Source: Rhizobium sp. CG5 (GTDB lineage Bacteria > Pseudomonadota > Alphaproteobacteria > Rhizobiales > Rhizobiaceae). Taken from it: DNA of 64,000 nt. Within the stretch, counting starts at the first letter, position 1; every line of letters starts with the position of its first letter. The notes under the pieces are model-generated. The model saw nothing but the letters and a program-made list of their open reading frames with translations. It was not told the DNA's origin and did no database searches. Below, one piece after another: positions 46,810 through 56,783 of the stretch. The DNA lies in assembly GCF_023701945.1 (NCBI RefSeq), contig NZ_JABAEF010000005.1, positions 124,001 through 188,000 on the forward strand. Direction: 5' to 3'. The translations under genes and the position numbers were made by a program.

Positions 46810-47188
46810 TCTTGTCGGCGGCCTTCTTGTCGGTGCGCAATGCTATGCCGACCACTTTGGCAGTGTCCGGTCCATATTCGGCAAAGACGGCCCGGTTGGC
46901 GGCATCGTGGCCGGTGGCAAACATCTCCTCGATATAGAGCGATGTGGTGACCTGACGCTCCAGCGCGCGCCAGTGGATGGTGCGCAGGGTTTCCTGATCG
47001 GCACCCAGCACGACGATCGGCTGGATGCTCAGCGGATTGTAGAGATTGCCGCTCGCATCGCGATAGGCCTCGCCGATGATCGACGGCGTGGCTGCGACTA
47101 TGCCGCTGGTCAGAAAGGCGGTAACGTTGAGCTTCTGCCATTGCGCGAGATCGTCGCGCAGCACGATGACGAATTTGGTATCGAACAT
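46781..47188 (-). CDS. DUF2000 family protein
   Basis: A 135-residue protein of DUF2000, a PTH2-like peptidyl-tRNA hydrolase fold. It begins TKFVIVLRDDLAQWQKLNVT and contains AATPSIIGEAYRDASGNLY and PIVVLGADQETLRTIHWRAL. The active function is unknown. It is divergent from an AraC-type regulator with 37 bases between starts; this pairing recurs in proteobacteria and suggests control by that regulator. Confidence 0.84.
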   Translation of the reverse strand: MFDTKFVIVLRDDLAQWQKLNVTAFLTSGIVAATPSIIGEAYRDASGNLYNPLSIQPIVVLGADQETLRTIHWRALERQVTTSLYIEEMFATGHDAANRAVFAEYGPDTAKVVGIALRTDKKAADKITKGAKLHG

Positions 47189-47225
47189 GTCTTACTCCAG
47201 TCAGGGTCACCAGGGCCGCCTGGCG

Positions 47226-48083
47226 ATGTCGCCCGAGGTAGCAGGCCCGGCACAGGACGGTCTTGAACGTTCGTGCAGGGTCCTTGCCGACGGCATCCGC
47301 ACCGGCCCGACGGCGCTCGGCATCGAGCGGATCGAGGCCTCGTTCCGCGGCAACGGCTTTGCGCCGCACCGCCACGACACCTATGCGCTGGGGCTGACGC
47401 TGCAGGGCGTGCAGACCTTCCATTATCGCGGCGAAAGCCGGTTCAGCCAGCCGGGCCAAATCATCGTGCTGCATCCCGACGAACTGCATGACGGGGCGGC
47501 CGGCACCGAAGACGGCCTTCGCTACCGCATGCTCTATGTCGCGCCCGAACTGATCCGCCAGGCGGGTGGCGAGACGGATCTCAGCCTGCCCTTCGTCGCC
47601 ACGCCGGTGTTCAGCGATCCTGATCTTGCCCGGGCGCTCAGTGAGGCGCTGGAGGATATCGACGCGAACCCCGATGCGCTGGCCTTCGACGACGTGCTGT
47701 CCCGCATCGCCGCCGGCCTGCAGCGCCATGCGGGACTGCCGGCGCAGCGGTCGGAAGCATCGGCCAGAACCGCGGTCGACCGGGCGGCGGCCTATCTGCG
47801 GGACCACTGCGAGCAGACCGTCACCTCGCAGGACCTCGAAACGCTGACGGGGCTCGACCGCTATGCGCTGGCGCGCCAATTCCGGCGTCTGACGGGCACC
47901 AGTCCGCATCGCTATCTAGTCATGCGGCGGCTGGAGAGCGCCCGCCGCGCCCTGCTGTCCGGCGCGCCGCTGGCCGACGCCGCAATAGGAGCGGGCTTTG
48001 CCGACCAGAGCCATTTCACCCGGCATTTCAAGAAGAGCTACGGCATGACGCCCGGACGCTGGCAGGAACTGATCCGGGGATAA
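47226..48083 (+). CDS. AraC-family regulator with cupin sensor domain
   Basis: A 285-residue regulator. The N-terminal AraC-binding/cupin domain (residues about 35-115) has FAPHRHDTYALGLTLQGVQT and FSQPGQIIVLHPDELHDG. The two HTH motifs are near 190-280: VTSQDLETLTGLDRYALARQ and ADAAIGAGFADQSHFTRHFKK with YGMTPGRW. The ATG at 47226 is used because the longer frame runs into the divergent gene. It probably regulates the DUF2000 gene. Stops shortly before the candidate Pho box. Confidence 0.9.
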   Translation: MSPEVAGPAQDGLERSCRVLADGIRTGPTALGIERIEASFRGNGFAPHRHDTYALGLTLQGVQTFHYRGESRFSQPGQIIVLHPDELHDGAAGTEDGLRYRMLYVAPELIRQAGGETDLSLPFVATPVFSDPDLARALSEALEDIDANPDALAFDDVLSRIAAGLQRHAGLPAQRSEASARTAVDRAAAYLRDHCEQTVTSQDLETLTGLDRYALARQFRRLTGTSPHRYLVMRRLESARRALLSGAPLADAAIGAGFADQSHFTRHFKKSYGMTPGRWQELIRG

Positions 48084-48089
48084 AACCGC

Positions 48090-48107
48090 CTGTCACCAAA
48101 ATTTCAT
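48090..48107 (+). promoter_or_regulatory. Candidate Pho box
   Basis: CTGTCAC (48090-48096), four bases, ATTTCAT (48101-48107) approximates the 7-4-7 direct repeat CTGTCAT-N4-CTGTCAT bound by PhoB. It starts 91 bases upstream of the phytase-like gene ATG. One repeat is close, the second keeps only TTCAT, so this is tentative. Confidence 0.4.
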
Positions 48108-48180
48108 GGCGCCGCAATCGGACGGACATCGACACCGCCTATGGCTGCGGCGTCCGTTTCCCTCATTGTTGGTGATCCCT

Positions 48181-49539
48181 ATGAAACAAGCTCTTTTCGC
48201 CTCCGTCTCGCTTTGCCTCCTTATCGCTGCCCCTGTGCTTGCCGAGGAGAAGGCCTTCCCGGCCAAGCTCGTCTCCCATGCGATCCTGCCGGCCAACAGC
48301 ATCATCAAGGCTCCGGCCGATGCGCCGGCCCATCTCCAGACCTCGGGCAAGTTCACCACGGCCGACCGCAAGCGCACCGATGCGCTCGGCACCGTGCCCG
48401 GCAAGGACGGCGTTCGCACCACCGGTCTCTCCATGCCGTTCGACGGCCAGGCCATGCAGGGCTTTTCCGGCATCAAGACCATGGACGACGGCACGTTCTG
48501 GAGCCTGTCCGACAACGGCTTCGGCTCCAAGGCCAATTCCAGCGACTCCATGCTGATGCTGCATCACATCAAGTTCGACTGGGACAATGGCAAGGTCGAG
48601 CCGATCGAAACCGTATTCCTGTCCGACCCGGACAAAAAGGCGCCCTTCCCGATCGTCATGGAAGGTGCTGAACAGCGCTATCTGACCGGCGCCGATTTCG
48701 ACGTCGAATCGATCCAGCCGGTGGCCGACGGTTTCTGGGTGGGCGAGGAATTCGGCCCTTACCTCTTGAAGTTCAGCAAGGACGGCAAGCTGACCGACGT
48801 GATCGCCACGAAGGCCGGCGAGACCGACGTCAAGTCACCGGACAATGCCACCCTGGTGGTTCCGGCCAATCCGACGGCCAAAATGCCGGCCTTCAACCTG
48901 AAGCGCTCGGGCGGCTATGAAGGTCTCGCCATGTCCAAGGACGGCGCCAAGCTCTATGGTCTGCTGGAAGGCCCGCTCTATCTCGAAGACGGCTCGGTCG
49001 AAAAGGCCGACGGCCTGACGGCGCTGCGCATCCTCGAGCTGGACGTTGCTTCGAAGGCCTGGACCGGTCGCTCCTGGCTCTATCCGCTGTCGGAAGGCGG
49101 CGAGGCGATCGGCGACTTCAACATGATCGACGCCACAACGGCGCTGGTCATCGAGCGCGACAATGGCGCCGGCACTGCCGACCACGCCTGCGCCGATCCG
49201 AAGAAGCCGGAGCCGACCTGCTTTGCGGTTCCCGCCAAGCACAAGCACATCTACAAGATCGAGCTGACCGACGAGAATGTCGGCAAGGCCGCCCGCAAGA
49301 TCGGCTATATCGACCTGATGAAGATCGCCGATCCGGACAACAAGAAGCGCCAGGGCGGCGGCGACGGTTTCTACGACATGCCGTTCGTCACCATCGAGAA
49401 TGTCGATGTCATCGACCCGACCCATATCGTCGTCGGCAATGACAACAACCTGCCGTTCTCGGCCGGCCGGGCGCTCGACAAGGCAGATGACAACGAGTTC
49501 GTGCTGCTCGAAGTCGGCGAATTCCTCGCCGCCAAGTGA
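48181..49539 (+). CDS. Exported esterase-like/phytase-like protein (PF13449)
   Basis: A 452-residue exported protein with signal peptide MKQALFASVSLCLLIAAPVLA. It matches the 'esterase-like activity of phytase' domain: FSGIKTMDDGTFWSLSDNGFG, DVESIQPVADGFWVGEEFGP, GGYEGLAMSKDGAKLYGLLE and ALVIERDNGAG. The fold is a beta-propeller of about 6 blades. Members have been linked to phosphate-ester or phytate use. A candidate Pho box upstream would agree with induction in phosphate starvation. Enzyme activity is inferred from the family only. Confidence 0.88.
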   Translation: MKQALFASVSLCLLIAAPVLAEEKAFPAKLVSHAILPANSIIKAPADAPAHLQTSGKFTTADRKRTDALGTVPGKDGVRTTGLSMPFDGQAMQGFSGIKTMDDGTFWSLSDNGFGSKANSSDSMLMLHHIKFDWDNGKVEPIETVFLSDPDKKAPFPIVMEGAEQRYLTGADFDVESIQPVADGFWVGEEFGPYLLKFSKDGKLTDVIATKAGETDVKSPDNATLVVPANPTAKMPAFNLKRSGGYEGLAMSKDGAKLYGLLEGPLYLEDGSVEKADGLTALRILELDVASKAWTGRSWLYPLSEGGEAIGDFNMIDATTALVIERDNGAGTADHACADPKKPEPTCFAVPAKHKHIYKIELTDENVGKAARKIGYIDLMKIADPDNKKRQGGGDGFYDMPFVTIENVDVIDPTHIVVGNDNNLPFSAGRALDKADDNEFVLLEVGEFLAAK

Positions 49540-49558
49540 GCATAACTCACCTGTAGAT

Positions 49559-49591
49559 GGGGTGGCGGCCTGGTGGCCGGCACCCCTTTCT
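49559..49591 (+). terminator. Rho-independent terminator
   Basis: Stem GGGGTGGCGGCC (49559-49570) and GGCCGGCACCCC (49575-49586), one internal mismatch, loop TGGT, then TTTC. It lies 20 bases after the phytase-like gene. Confidence 0.75.
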
Positions 49592-49776
49592 GCATGATCG
49601 GGCCCCATTGAGAGAACTCAAAGCCAGTCCGCACCGTCTCGATGTATGGAATGATCCGGATACGGATGCCAATCCTGGGCATTCCTCTGGCCGACGTTCC
49701 GGCTGCTCTTGCCCGGTTTCGCAAAGGCGCTATTGTTCGGACAACGTACCGAAGCAATATATCCGCGTGACTAGCC

Positions 49777-50841
49777 ATGATTGACCAATGCCGCAGGGGC
49801 ATCCTGGATGTTTTGAGATCGTCGCAACTGCGCTGGGCATTAATGATCGCCCTGATTTCGCTGTGTGGCATACTTTACATGTTCGTTTTCAACATGAGCA
49901 ACGGCTATGTTGTCGCCATGGTATTTGCAAATTTCTGCGTGATGCCGCTGATCGTCTTTGAACGTGGTTTCATATTGCGCCGCCTTCATGCCCACATCAG
50001 GCGCCTGCCGACACCCACCTATTTCCTCTCGACGATCCTGATCTATTTCGTTTTGACCGGCCTGGGCTTTGCTGCGGCTGGGGTGCTGCTGAAAGGAACC
50101 GGGCAAATCGCCGTTCCGTGGAAAAATGTGCTGATCATCCCCCCGAAGACGCTGGCCTACACACTCATCCTGTTCTTCCTGGGCATCTCGGTCATGCGGA
50201 TCCGCCAGTTGTTGGGGCGCGACGTCTTCCTCAGCCTGTTGACCGGCCGCTATCGACGTCCGCTCCAAGAGGATCGAATCTTCCTGTTCATCGATGTCGT
50301 CGGCTCGACGAGTTACGCCGAGACGTTTGGTGACCTCAAGGCGCAGGAGTTCATCGGTGCGATCTTCGGTGGCATCAGCGAGCCTGTCAGCCGCCATGGC
50401 GGCGCGATCGACGACTATGTGGGGGATGCCGCCATCATCACATGGCCGCTGCAATCAAGCGCGACCTCCGGACGTTGCGACAATGCCGGTCGCAGCGTCG
50501 CCTGCGTCTTCGACATCCTTGGGCAATTCGAGGCCGATGCGGACCGCTGGCGGGAAGAACACGGGCTTGTGCCACAATTGCGGGCGGCGCTGCACGGCGG
50601 AAGTGTCGTCACGGCCGAAATTGGCGTCGACCACCACAAGATCACCTATTTCGGCGATGTGGTGAACACCACCGCGCGGCTTGAGGCCCTCTGCAAGTCG
50701 CTCAACCGCCCGGTACTGATGTCGAGCGATTTGTTCGGCCTCACCTTCCTGCCCACCGGGATCAGGTCAGAGGCACTCGGCACCTACATGCTGAAGGGAC
50801 GTGATCAGCCGCTCGACGTCGTGGCTCTCGAAAAGGTCTAG
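49777..50841 (+). CDS. Membrane-anchored class III adenylate/guanylate cyclase
   Basis: A 354-residue protein with five or so membrane helices (residues about 20-40, 44-62, 83-104, 117-140) and a cytosolic class III cyclase domain (165-350). The metal aspartates are Asp173 in FIDVVGST and Asp217 in YVGDAA; the transition-state residues Asn297 and Arg301 are in VVNTTARL. The substrate-specifying lysine (K-x-x-G-D) is replaced by Asp213, with Thr290 at the second purine position. Activity and nucleotide specificity are therefore uncertain. Convergent with ppx. Confidence 0.88.
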   Translation: MIDQCRRGILDVLRSSQLRWALMIALISLCGILYMFVFNMSNGYVVAMVFANFCVMPLIVFERGFILRRLHAHIRRLPTPTYFLSTILIYFVLTGLGFAAAGVLLKGTGQIAVPWKNVLIIPPKTLAYTLILFFLGISVMRIRQLLGRDVFLSLLTGRYRRPLQEDRIFLFIDVVGSTSYAETFGDLKAQEFIGAIFGGISEPVSRHGGAIDDYVGDAAIITWPLQSSATSGRCDNAGRSVACVFDILGQFEADADRWREEHGLVPQLRAALHGGSVVTAEIGVDHHKITYFGDVVNTTARLEALCKSLNRPVLMSSDLFGLTFLPTGIRSEALGTYMLKGRDQPLDVVALEKV

Positions 50842-50892
50842 AGCTGACAGCTTCCGGTCGAAACGGAGGCACGCGATCCTGCAAACGACACG

Positions 50893-52413
50893 CTACTGGA
50901 ACCGGAACGCCAATCGCTTGCCGGTCAACTTTGACAGTTGCTGCAGCCGGCCCTCGAGCCGTTCGCCGGCAAAATCGCGATAGGCGGATGGCACGAGGAA
51001 TTCCAGATCGAGATCCGGGCGCGCGGCGCGGGCAAAGGTCAGGTTGTGGACGATGCCCGGCATGGAGGCCGAGAACAGGTAGACAACCCGCAGCAGCCCG
51101 CCGAGCAGCTTGGCGCGTTCCAGCAGCCGATCGGTGGCGATGGCGGCCAGCGGTCCTGTCCGGCCGTCGTCATAGAGCCCTTCGAAGCGGTAGTAATTGG
51201 TCAGCGCAATGAAGGCGCGGCCGGGATGGGTGATGCCGACAAAGGACGAATGGGCAATGACGTTGAGCGCCTGCAGGCCGCGATAATCGGGATGGGCGCG
51301 CCAGCTGATATCGGCCAGCAGGCAGGCGGCGCGGCGATAGCGCACCTCCTCGCCGGTCTCGGCCGCATCGAAGAACGGCATCATGCGGCCGGTCCAGTCG
51401 GCCAGTTCGCGGGCGTGTTCCGGCGACCTTGCCCGAAGGATCGCCAGTTCGTCGGCAGCAGCCAGCAGGGGATCGACCGTGCGCTCCTCCTCCGACAACA
51501 GCGAATAGAGATAGCCTTCGCGCACCCCTTGGGCGGAAAAGCTGACGCTGCGCGGCTTCATCGCCTCGACGACTTCGCGCAGCGCGATGGCACCGAAGGG
51601 CAACAGGGCGCGGCGGCTCTTGGAAATGGTCGCCCAGGCCGGATCGCGGGCATTGGCGCCCGATATGATCTCGTCGAGGAAGCGGGTAATTTCCTCGACG
51701 GACAATTCATAGCCCTGCATCATGTGCAGCGGATATTTGCCGATTTCCATATGCAGCTTGGCAATGTTGCGCCAGGTGCCGCCGACGGCATAGAAGGTGC
51801 GTCCGGCGCCTTTTTCCAGCATGGACGCGGCACCGATATGCTTGCGGGCCAGCGCCCTGGCCTTCGGCAGGGAGCCGCCGGCCGTCTCAGACAAGCGCAG
51901 GCCGCCGAGCGGCAGGGTCATGCCCTGGCTGATGCTGGTGCCCGAGATGTCGACCAGTTCCAGCGAGCCGCCGCCCAGATCGCCGGCAATGCCGTCCGGC
52001 TCATGGAAGCCGCTGATGACGCCGAGCGCCGAATAATAGGCCTCTTCCTCGCCCGTCAGCACCTCGATCTTGTGATCGAGAATGCTCTCGGCCTTGGCGA
52101 TGAAATCCGGACCGTTGCTGGCCTCGCGGGCCGCCGCCGTCGCCAGGACAAACATCGCGGTCGCCTGGGCCTGGCGCGACAAGGCGCCGAACCGGCGCAG
52201 CGATGCCAGGGCCCGCTGCACGCCGTCCTCGTCCATGCGGCCGGTGGTGGCCAGGCCCTTGCCCAGGCCGCACAGCACTTTTTCATTGAAAAGAACCGTC
52301 GGCGCCCGTGACAGGCCCTCATAGATGACAAGACGGATCGAATTGGAGCCAATATCGATGACGGAGACAGGGGCGATGCCAGGCAAACGCCCCTGAGCTT
52401 CAGATCTGGTCAT
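50893..52413 (-). CDS. ppx: Exopolyphosphatase / pppGpp phosphohydrolase
   Basis: Hydrolyses polyphosphate from the chain end, or pppGpp (506 aa). The ASKHA fold has the phosphate loops VIDIGSNSIRLVIYE (residues 19-33) and GDLGGGSLELVDIS (near residue 143). The C-terminal HD-like helical domain (residues about 310-500) includes AHSSFVGITHPGRAFIALTN. It lies 11 bases after ppk, so synthesis and breakdown of polyphosphate are encoded in one transcript. Confidence 0.95.
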   Translation of the reverse strand: MTRSEAQGRLPGIAPVSVIDIGSNSIRLVIYEGLSRAPTVLFNEKVLCGLGKGLATTGRMDEDGVQRALASLRRFGALSRQAQATAMFVLATAAAREASNGPDFIAKAESILDHKIEVLTGEEEAYYSALGVISGFHEPDGIAGDLGGGSLELVDISGTSISQGMTLPLGGLRLSETAGGSLPKARALARKHIGAASMLEKGAGRTFYAVGGTWRNIAKLHMEIGKYPLHMMQGYELSVEEITRFLDEIISGANARDPAWATISKSRRALLPFGAIALREVVEAMKPRSVSFSAQGVREGYLYSLLSEEERTVDPLLAAADELAILRARSPEHARELADWTGRMMPFFDAAETGEEVRYRRAACLLADISWRAHPDYRGLQALNVIAHSSFVGITHPGRAFIALTNYYRFEGLYDDGRTGPLAAIATDRLLERAKLLGGLLRVVYLFSASMPGIVHNLTFARAARPDLDLEFLVPSAYRDFAGERLEGRLQQLSKLTGKRLAFRFQ

Positions 52414-52424
52414 AAAATTCCAGC

Positions 52425-54617
52425 TTAGTTTTTCCGGCCGGAAATCACTCCGGCAATCAGTTTCGGCGCGCTCGATTTCAGGGATTCACCGCGTCCCGAA
52501 AGACTGGGATTGGTCATGAAATAGTGCTGCGCATTGAACGGTTCCTCACCGGCGCGCACTTCCATGCGCCGCGAGGTTCCGTCGGCCAATATCTCGTAGC
52601 TTTGCTGGTTGTCAATGAGATTGCCCAGCATAATCTGCGAAAGCACCTGCTCATGCACGGTCGGGTTAATGAGCGGTACCAGCGTCTCGACGCGGCGATC
52701 GAGATTGCGCGGCATCATGTCGGCCGAGCCGATATAGACCAGCGCATGTTCCGACGGCAGGCGATGGCCGTTGCCGAAGCAGAAGATACGGCTATGCTCC
52801 AGGAAGCGTCCGACGATCGACTTGACGCGGATATGATCGGACAGGCCCGGCACTTTCGGGCGCAGGCAGCAGATGCCGCGGATGACCAGATCGACTTCGA
52901 CGCCCGCCTGGCTGGCGCGATACAGCGCGTCGATGATCTCCGGATCGACCAGCGAGTTCATCTTCATCCAGATCGCCGACGGGCGACCGGCCTTGGCATT
53001 GATGGTTTCTTCCTCGATATGCTTGAGGATGCGCGGCCGCAGCGTATAGGGCGAGATCGCCAACTTCATGCCCTCTTCCGGCTCGCCGTAGCCGGTGATG
53101 AAGTTGAAGACATTGGCCATGTCATGGGCAATCTTCGGATTGCAGGTGAAGAAGGACAGGTCCGTATAGATCTTGGCGGTGATCGGGTGATAATTGCCGG
53201 TGCCGAGGTGGCAATAGGTCCTGAGCTTGCCGTCTTCGCGGCGCACCACCATCGACATCTTGGCATGGGTCTTCAACTCGATGAAGCCGAACACCACCTG
53301 CACGCCGGCGCGCTCCAGGTCGCGCGCCCAGCGGATATTGGCCTCCTCGTCGAAACGGGCCTTCAACTCGACCAATGCGGTCACAGATTTGCCCGCTTCC
53401 GCCGCATCGATCAGGGCGCGGACGATCGGGCTGTCGTTCGAGGTGCGGTAAAGGGTCTGCTTGATGGCCAGCACGTCCGGATCGCGGGCGGCCTGCAGCA
53501 GGAACTGCACGACCACGTCGAAGCTCTCGTAGGGGTGGTGGACGATCATGTCCTTTTCGCGGATCGCCGCCAGGCAGTCGCCGGCATGCTCTCTCACCCG
53601 TTCGGGAAATCGGGCATTATAGGGCTCGAAGCGCAGGTCGTCGCGCGGCGCCTTGGCGATTTCGGAGATGGTGTTGAGGGCCAGAAGGCCCGGCAGAACG
53701 GCGACGCGATTGTCGGGCACCCCCAGTTCATGCACGACGAACTGGCGAAGCGCCACCGGCATTTCGCTGTCGGTCTCGATGCGGATCACCGAGCCGCGAC
53801 GACGGCGCTTCAGCGCCGTCTCGAAGAAGCGCACCAGATCCTCGGCCTCTTCCTCGACTTCGATATCGCTGTCACGGATGATGCGGAACGTGCCGAAGCC
53901 CTTGACCTCGTAGCCCGGATAAAGCCGGTGGATGAACATGCCGACCGCATCTTCAAGGGTGATGTAGCGGATGGTGTTCTTGTCGTCCGGCAGGCGGATG
54001 AAGCGATCCAGCGCCGGCGGCAGGCGCAACAGCGCCGTCATCGGCTCGCGGCCGCGCAGGCTTTCCAGCTGCAGGCCCATTGAGAAGCCGAGATTGGGAA
54101 TGAACGGGAACGGATGGGCCGGATCGATCGACAGCGGCGTCAGAACCGGGAAGATGGAGTCCTCGAAGGCGGCCTCCAGCCAGGTGCGATCCTCCTGGGA
54201 CAGAGCGCCCGGGCGGACGATCATGATGTCTTCCTTAGCGAGATATTGCTGCAGCACGGCGAGCGAAGCCTGCTGTTCCATCTGAAGATTGTCGATTTCC
54301 TTCAGGATGTCTTCGAGCTGCTCGGCCGGCGTCAGGCCGTCCGGGCTGCGCACGGTGATGTTCTGGCGGACCTGGCCTTCCAGACCCGCAACGCGCACCA
54401 TGAAGAACTCGTCGAGATTGGCCGCGGAGATCGACAGGAAGCGGATGCGCTCGAGCAGCGGATGAGCGGTGTTCAGGGTTTCTTCCAGAACGCGGCGGTT
54501 GAACTGCAACCAGGAAAACTCCCGATTGATGAACCGGGCAGGACTGGAGAGGAGATCGTCCTGTACCTTGCTCTCCTCGATGCCGTCGGAGTTCGTCTCA
54601 GTTGCAACCGAATCCAT
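52425..54617 (-). CDS. ppk: Polyphosphate kinase 1
   Basis: Makes polyphosphate from ATP at the membrane (730 aa). The N and head domains begin with [18 protein letters not shown]. The catalytic histidines lie in [20 protein letters not shown] (near residue 460) and the C-terminal [36 protein letters not shown] closes the PLD-like site. It is followed by ppx. A perfect TATAAT -10 (minus strand, 54654-54649) precedes the start by about 32 bases. Confidence 0.96.
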   Translation of the reverse strand: MDSVATETNSDGIEESKVQDDLLSSPARFINREFSWLQFNRRVLEETLNTAHPLLERIRFLSISAANLDEFFMVRVAGLEGQVRQNITVRSPDGLTPAEQLEDILKEIDNLQMEQQASLAVLQQYLAKEDIMIVRPGALSQEDRTWLEAAFEDSIFPVLTPLSIDPAHPFPFIPNLGFSMGLQLESLRGREPMTALLRLPPALDRFIRLPDDKNTIRYITLEDAVGMFIHRLYPGYEVKGFGTFRIIRDSDIEVEEEAEDLVRFFETALKRRRRGSVIRIETDSEMPVALRQFVVHELGVPDNRVAVLPGLLALNTISEIAKAPRDDLRFEPYNARFPERVREHAGDCLAAIREKDMIVHHPYESFDVVVQFLLQAARDPDVLAIKQTLYRTSNDSPIVRALIDAAEAGKSVTALVELKARFDEEANIRWARDLERAGVQVVFGFIELKTHAKMSMVVRREDGKLRTYCHLGTGNYHPITAKIYTDLSFFTCNPKIAHDMANVFNFITGYGEPEEGMKLAISPYTLRPRILKHIEEETINAKAGRPSAIWMKMNSLVDPEIIDALYRASQAGVEVDLVIRGICCLRPKVPGLSDHIRVKSIVGRFLEHSRIFCFGNGHRLPSEHALVYIGSADMMPRNLDRRVETLVPLINPTVHEQVLSQIMLGNLIDNQQSYEILADGTSRRMEVRAGEEPFNAQHYFMTNPSLSGRGESLKSSAPKLIAGVISGRKN

Positions 54618-54648
54618 TTTTCCGCCCTTCGTTAGCCTTCACCGGCCC

Positions 54649-54654
54649 ATTATA
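54649..54654 (-). promoter_or_regulatory. Candidate -10 element of ppk
   Basis: Reads TATAAT on the minus strand, about 32 bases upstream of the ppk ATG. No perfect -35 was found at the usual spacing; GTCACA lies 18 bases further upstream. Tentative. Confidence 0.4.
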
Positions 54655-54696
54655 ACAATATGACGACGCCACTGTGACACTCAATCCGGTCGCCAC

Positions 54697-55410
54697 TCAA
54701 TCCTGCTCGTCCTGCCGATAGAGGCGGTTCAAGACCTCGGCCGCCACAGACCGCGTGATCTTTGTCCGCCGCGACAGCGCCAGACGGTCGATCCGATCGA
54801 CGATGTCTTGCGCTGCGGCCAGCGACCGCTCCATCCGCTGAACGATATAGAAGGCAATCTTGTCATCGATATTAAGCTGGCGATCGGAAAACAGTTTAAC
54901 GATCACCTGGGACAACAAATCTTCGTCCGGCTCACCGATTTCGACCATGGTCGCCGCCTTCAGGCGGGAGCGCAGGTCCGGCAGGGCGACCGGCCAGGAC
55001 AGCGGCCAGCTGCGCGACGTGATCAGCAGGCTCTGGCCGTTTTCCCGTACACTGTTGATGACGTGGAAAAGCTCGACCTCGTCGAAACCGTCGCGATCGG
55101 CATCCTCGAACAGCACGGGCCCGCGCGCCGCTTCCTGCGCGGCGGCGGCTCCTTCGACCGGACGGATGTCGCGCGCGCCGCTCAAGTGCCGCCAGATTTC
55201 CGCCAGATGGGATTTGCCGGACCCGGCAGGTCCCGTCAGGATGACGACGGGCGACGGCCAGTTCGGCCAGCTGTCGATGATGGCAACGGCTGCGGCCAGC
55301 CGGTCGGAGACCAGCAGATCGTCGCGGCCCGATGCCGCCGCATGGCCAAAGACCAGCGGCAATTGTTCGCCGGCCTCCCGTTCCGCCACAAGCTTCTTGA
55401 TGTCACTCAT
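54697..55410 (-). CDS. hdaA: DnaA-regulatory protein HdaA (DnaA-like AAA+)
   Basis: A 237-residue DnaA-related protein without a C-terminal DNA-binding domain. Walker A is LTGPAGSGKSHLAEIW (residues near 59-74), Walker B is PVLFEDADRDGF, and sensor I is near SLLITSRSWPLSW. The N-terminus has QLPLVFGH, the beta-clamp-binding QLPLVF-type motif used by Hda. It promotes ATP hydrolysis on DnaA after replication (RIDA). The permease gene ends exactly one base upstream. Confidence 0.94.
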   Translation of the reverse strand: MSDIKKLVAEREAGEQLPLVFGHAAASGRDDLLVSDRLAAAVAIIDSWPNWPSPVVILTGPAGSGKSHLAEIWRHLSGARDIRPVEGAAAAQEAARGPVLFEDADRDGFDEVELFHVINSVRENGQSLLITSRSWPLSWPVALPDLRSRLKAATMVEIGEPDEDLLSQVIVKLFSDRQLNIDDKIAFYIVQRMERSLAAAQDIVDRIDRLALSRRTKITRSVAAEVLNRLYRQDEQD

Positions 55411-56538
55411 TCATTTCTCGGTGATGCGCGGCGGCTGGGCGTCATTGTCGATGATCGTCACCTGCCCATAATAAAGATCGCTCTCAAGATACCGCGCCAG
55501 GGCAAAACGGACAAGAACGCCGACGGCGGCCGCGGCCGGAACGGCGACGAGAACGCCGATGAAGCCGAACAGGGCGCCGAAGGCAAACAGCGCGAACATC
55601 AGCCAGACCGGATGCAGGCCGACGCTTTCGCCGACCAGCTTGGGCTGCAGGATATTGCCCTCGATGAACTGGCCGGAGAAGAAGAATGCCACGACAATGA
55701 TCAGGTGGACATAATCCGGCCAGAACTGCACCAGCGCCACGCCGGCGGCGAGGATCAGGCCGACCGTCGAACCGATATAGGGAATGAAGCTGATCATGCC
55801 GGTGAAGAAGCCGATCAGCAGGCCGAAATTCAGGCCGATCAGCGACAGGCCGACGGCATAATAGATGCCGAGGATCAGGCAGAGCGAGCCTTGGCCGCGC
55901 ACGAAACCGGCAATGGTGCGATCCATGTCGCCGGCGATTTCGCGCACCGCCGCGACCTGGGTGCGGGGGATCCAGCTGTCGACCTTGGCGATCATGCGGT
56001 CCCAGTCAAGCAGCAGGTAGAAGGCCACCACCGGCGTCACCACGAGCAAGGAGGCGATATCGACCAGCGCCTTGCCGGAATTCCAGATCTGCGCAAACAG
56101 CGTTCCGACAAAGCCGGCGCCCTCGGTCAGAAGTTTCGAGAAATTCTCCTTCATGGTGCCGACCTGGCTGTTCAGCCATTCCGGCAGCCAGGCGGCATTC
56201 GACGTGGAGATGAAGCTCTGCAGGTCGGTGATATAGCCTGGAATATGCTGGATGAACTCGTTCAATTGGGTCACCAGCACGGGAATGATGATCATCAGCG
56301 CCAGAACGAACACCACGATGAAGGTCACCAGAATGACCACCGTTGCCATCAGACGGCTGAGGCCGATGCGCTCCAGCCGGTCGGCGACGGGATCGAGGAA
56401 ATAGGCCAGCGCCATGCCGCAGATGAAGGGCAGCAGGATGGTGCGGAACAACAGCAGGAAAACGGCCAGGATGGCAAGTGCCGCGACCCAGAACAGGAGC
56501 TGACGGCGCAAACCGGAGGCGCTGATATGATGGACCAT
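55411..56538 (-). CDS. AI-2E family (PerM-type) transporter
   Basis: A 375-residue membrane protein of the AI-2E/PerM family. Helices lie near residues 12-45 ([32 protein letters not shown]), 60-88 ([20 protein letters not shown]), 150-175, 205-240 and 250-330, with [23 protein letters not shown] and the conserved [20 protein letters not shown] near the C-terminus. Whether it exports AI-2 or other solutes is not known. It is directly adjacent to hdaA, the usual order in Rhizobiaceae. Confidence 0.88.
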   Translation of the reverse strand: MVHHISASGLRRQLLFWVAALAILAVFLLLFRTILLPFICGMALAYFLDPVADRLERIGLSRLMATVVILVTFIVVFVLALMIIIPVLVTQLNEFIQHIPGYITDLQSFISTSNAAWLPEWLNSQVGTMKENFSKLLTEGAGFVGTLFAQIWNSGKALVDIASLLVVTPVVAFYLLLDWDRMIAKVDSWIPRTQVAAVREIAGDMDRTIAGFVRGQGSLCLILGIYYAVGLSLIGLNFGLLIGFFTGMISFIPYIGSTVGLILAAGVALVQFWPDYVHLIIVVAFFFSGQFIEGNILQPKLVGESVGLHPVWLMFALFAFGALFGFIGVLVAVPAAAAVGVLVRFALARYLESDLYYGQVTIIDNDAQPPRITEK

Positions 56539-56783
56539 TTTCGCTCTTTCCTTCCTTGGGTCGCAAAGCCCCTCGACCGGCGCTGCGCTGCACCCATAGC
56601 AGCAAACCGGGCCGCGCGGAAAGAAGGTTCAGGAGGTTGACATGGGGAAATCCGCCCGGCCGACAGGGCAACGACCCGTCACAAAACGCCGGAAAAGCGC
56701 CAAACGGCCGCCATCCTGCTTGCATATCGGCCGCTCTCATGCAATTGCCAGCCGATATTCGGAAAGCCCACGGAGTGACGCGG

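Noticed and set aside
49777..50841. Swapped lysine/aspartate pair in the cyclase
   Set aside because: Counting from Asn297 puts the second specificity residue at Thr290, not Lys288, so only the lysine loss stands.
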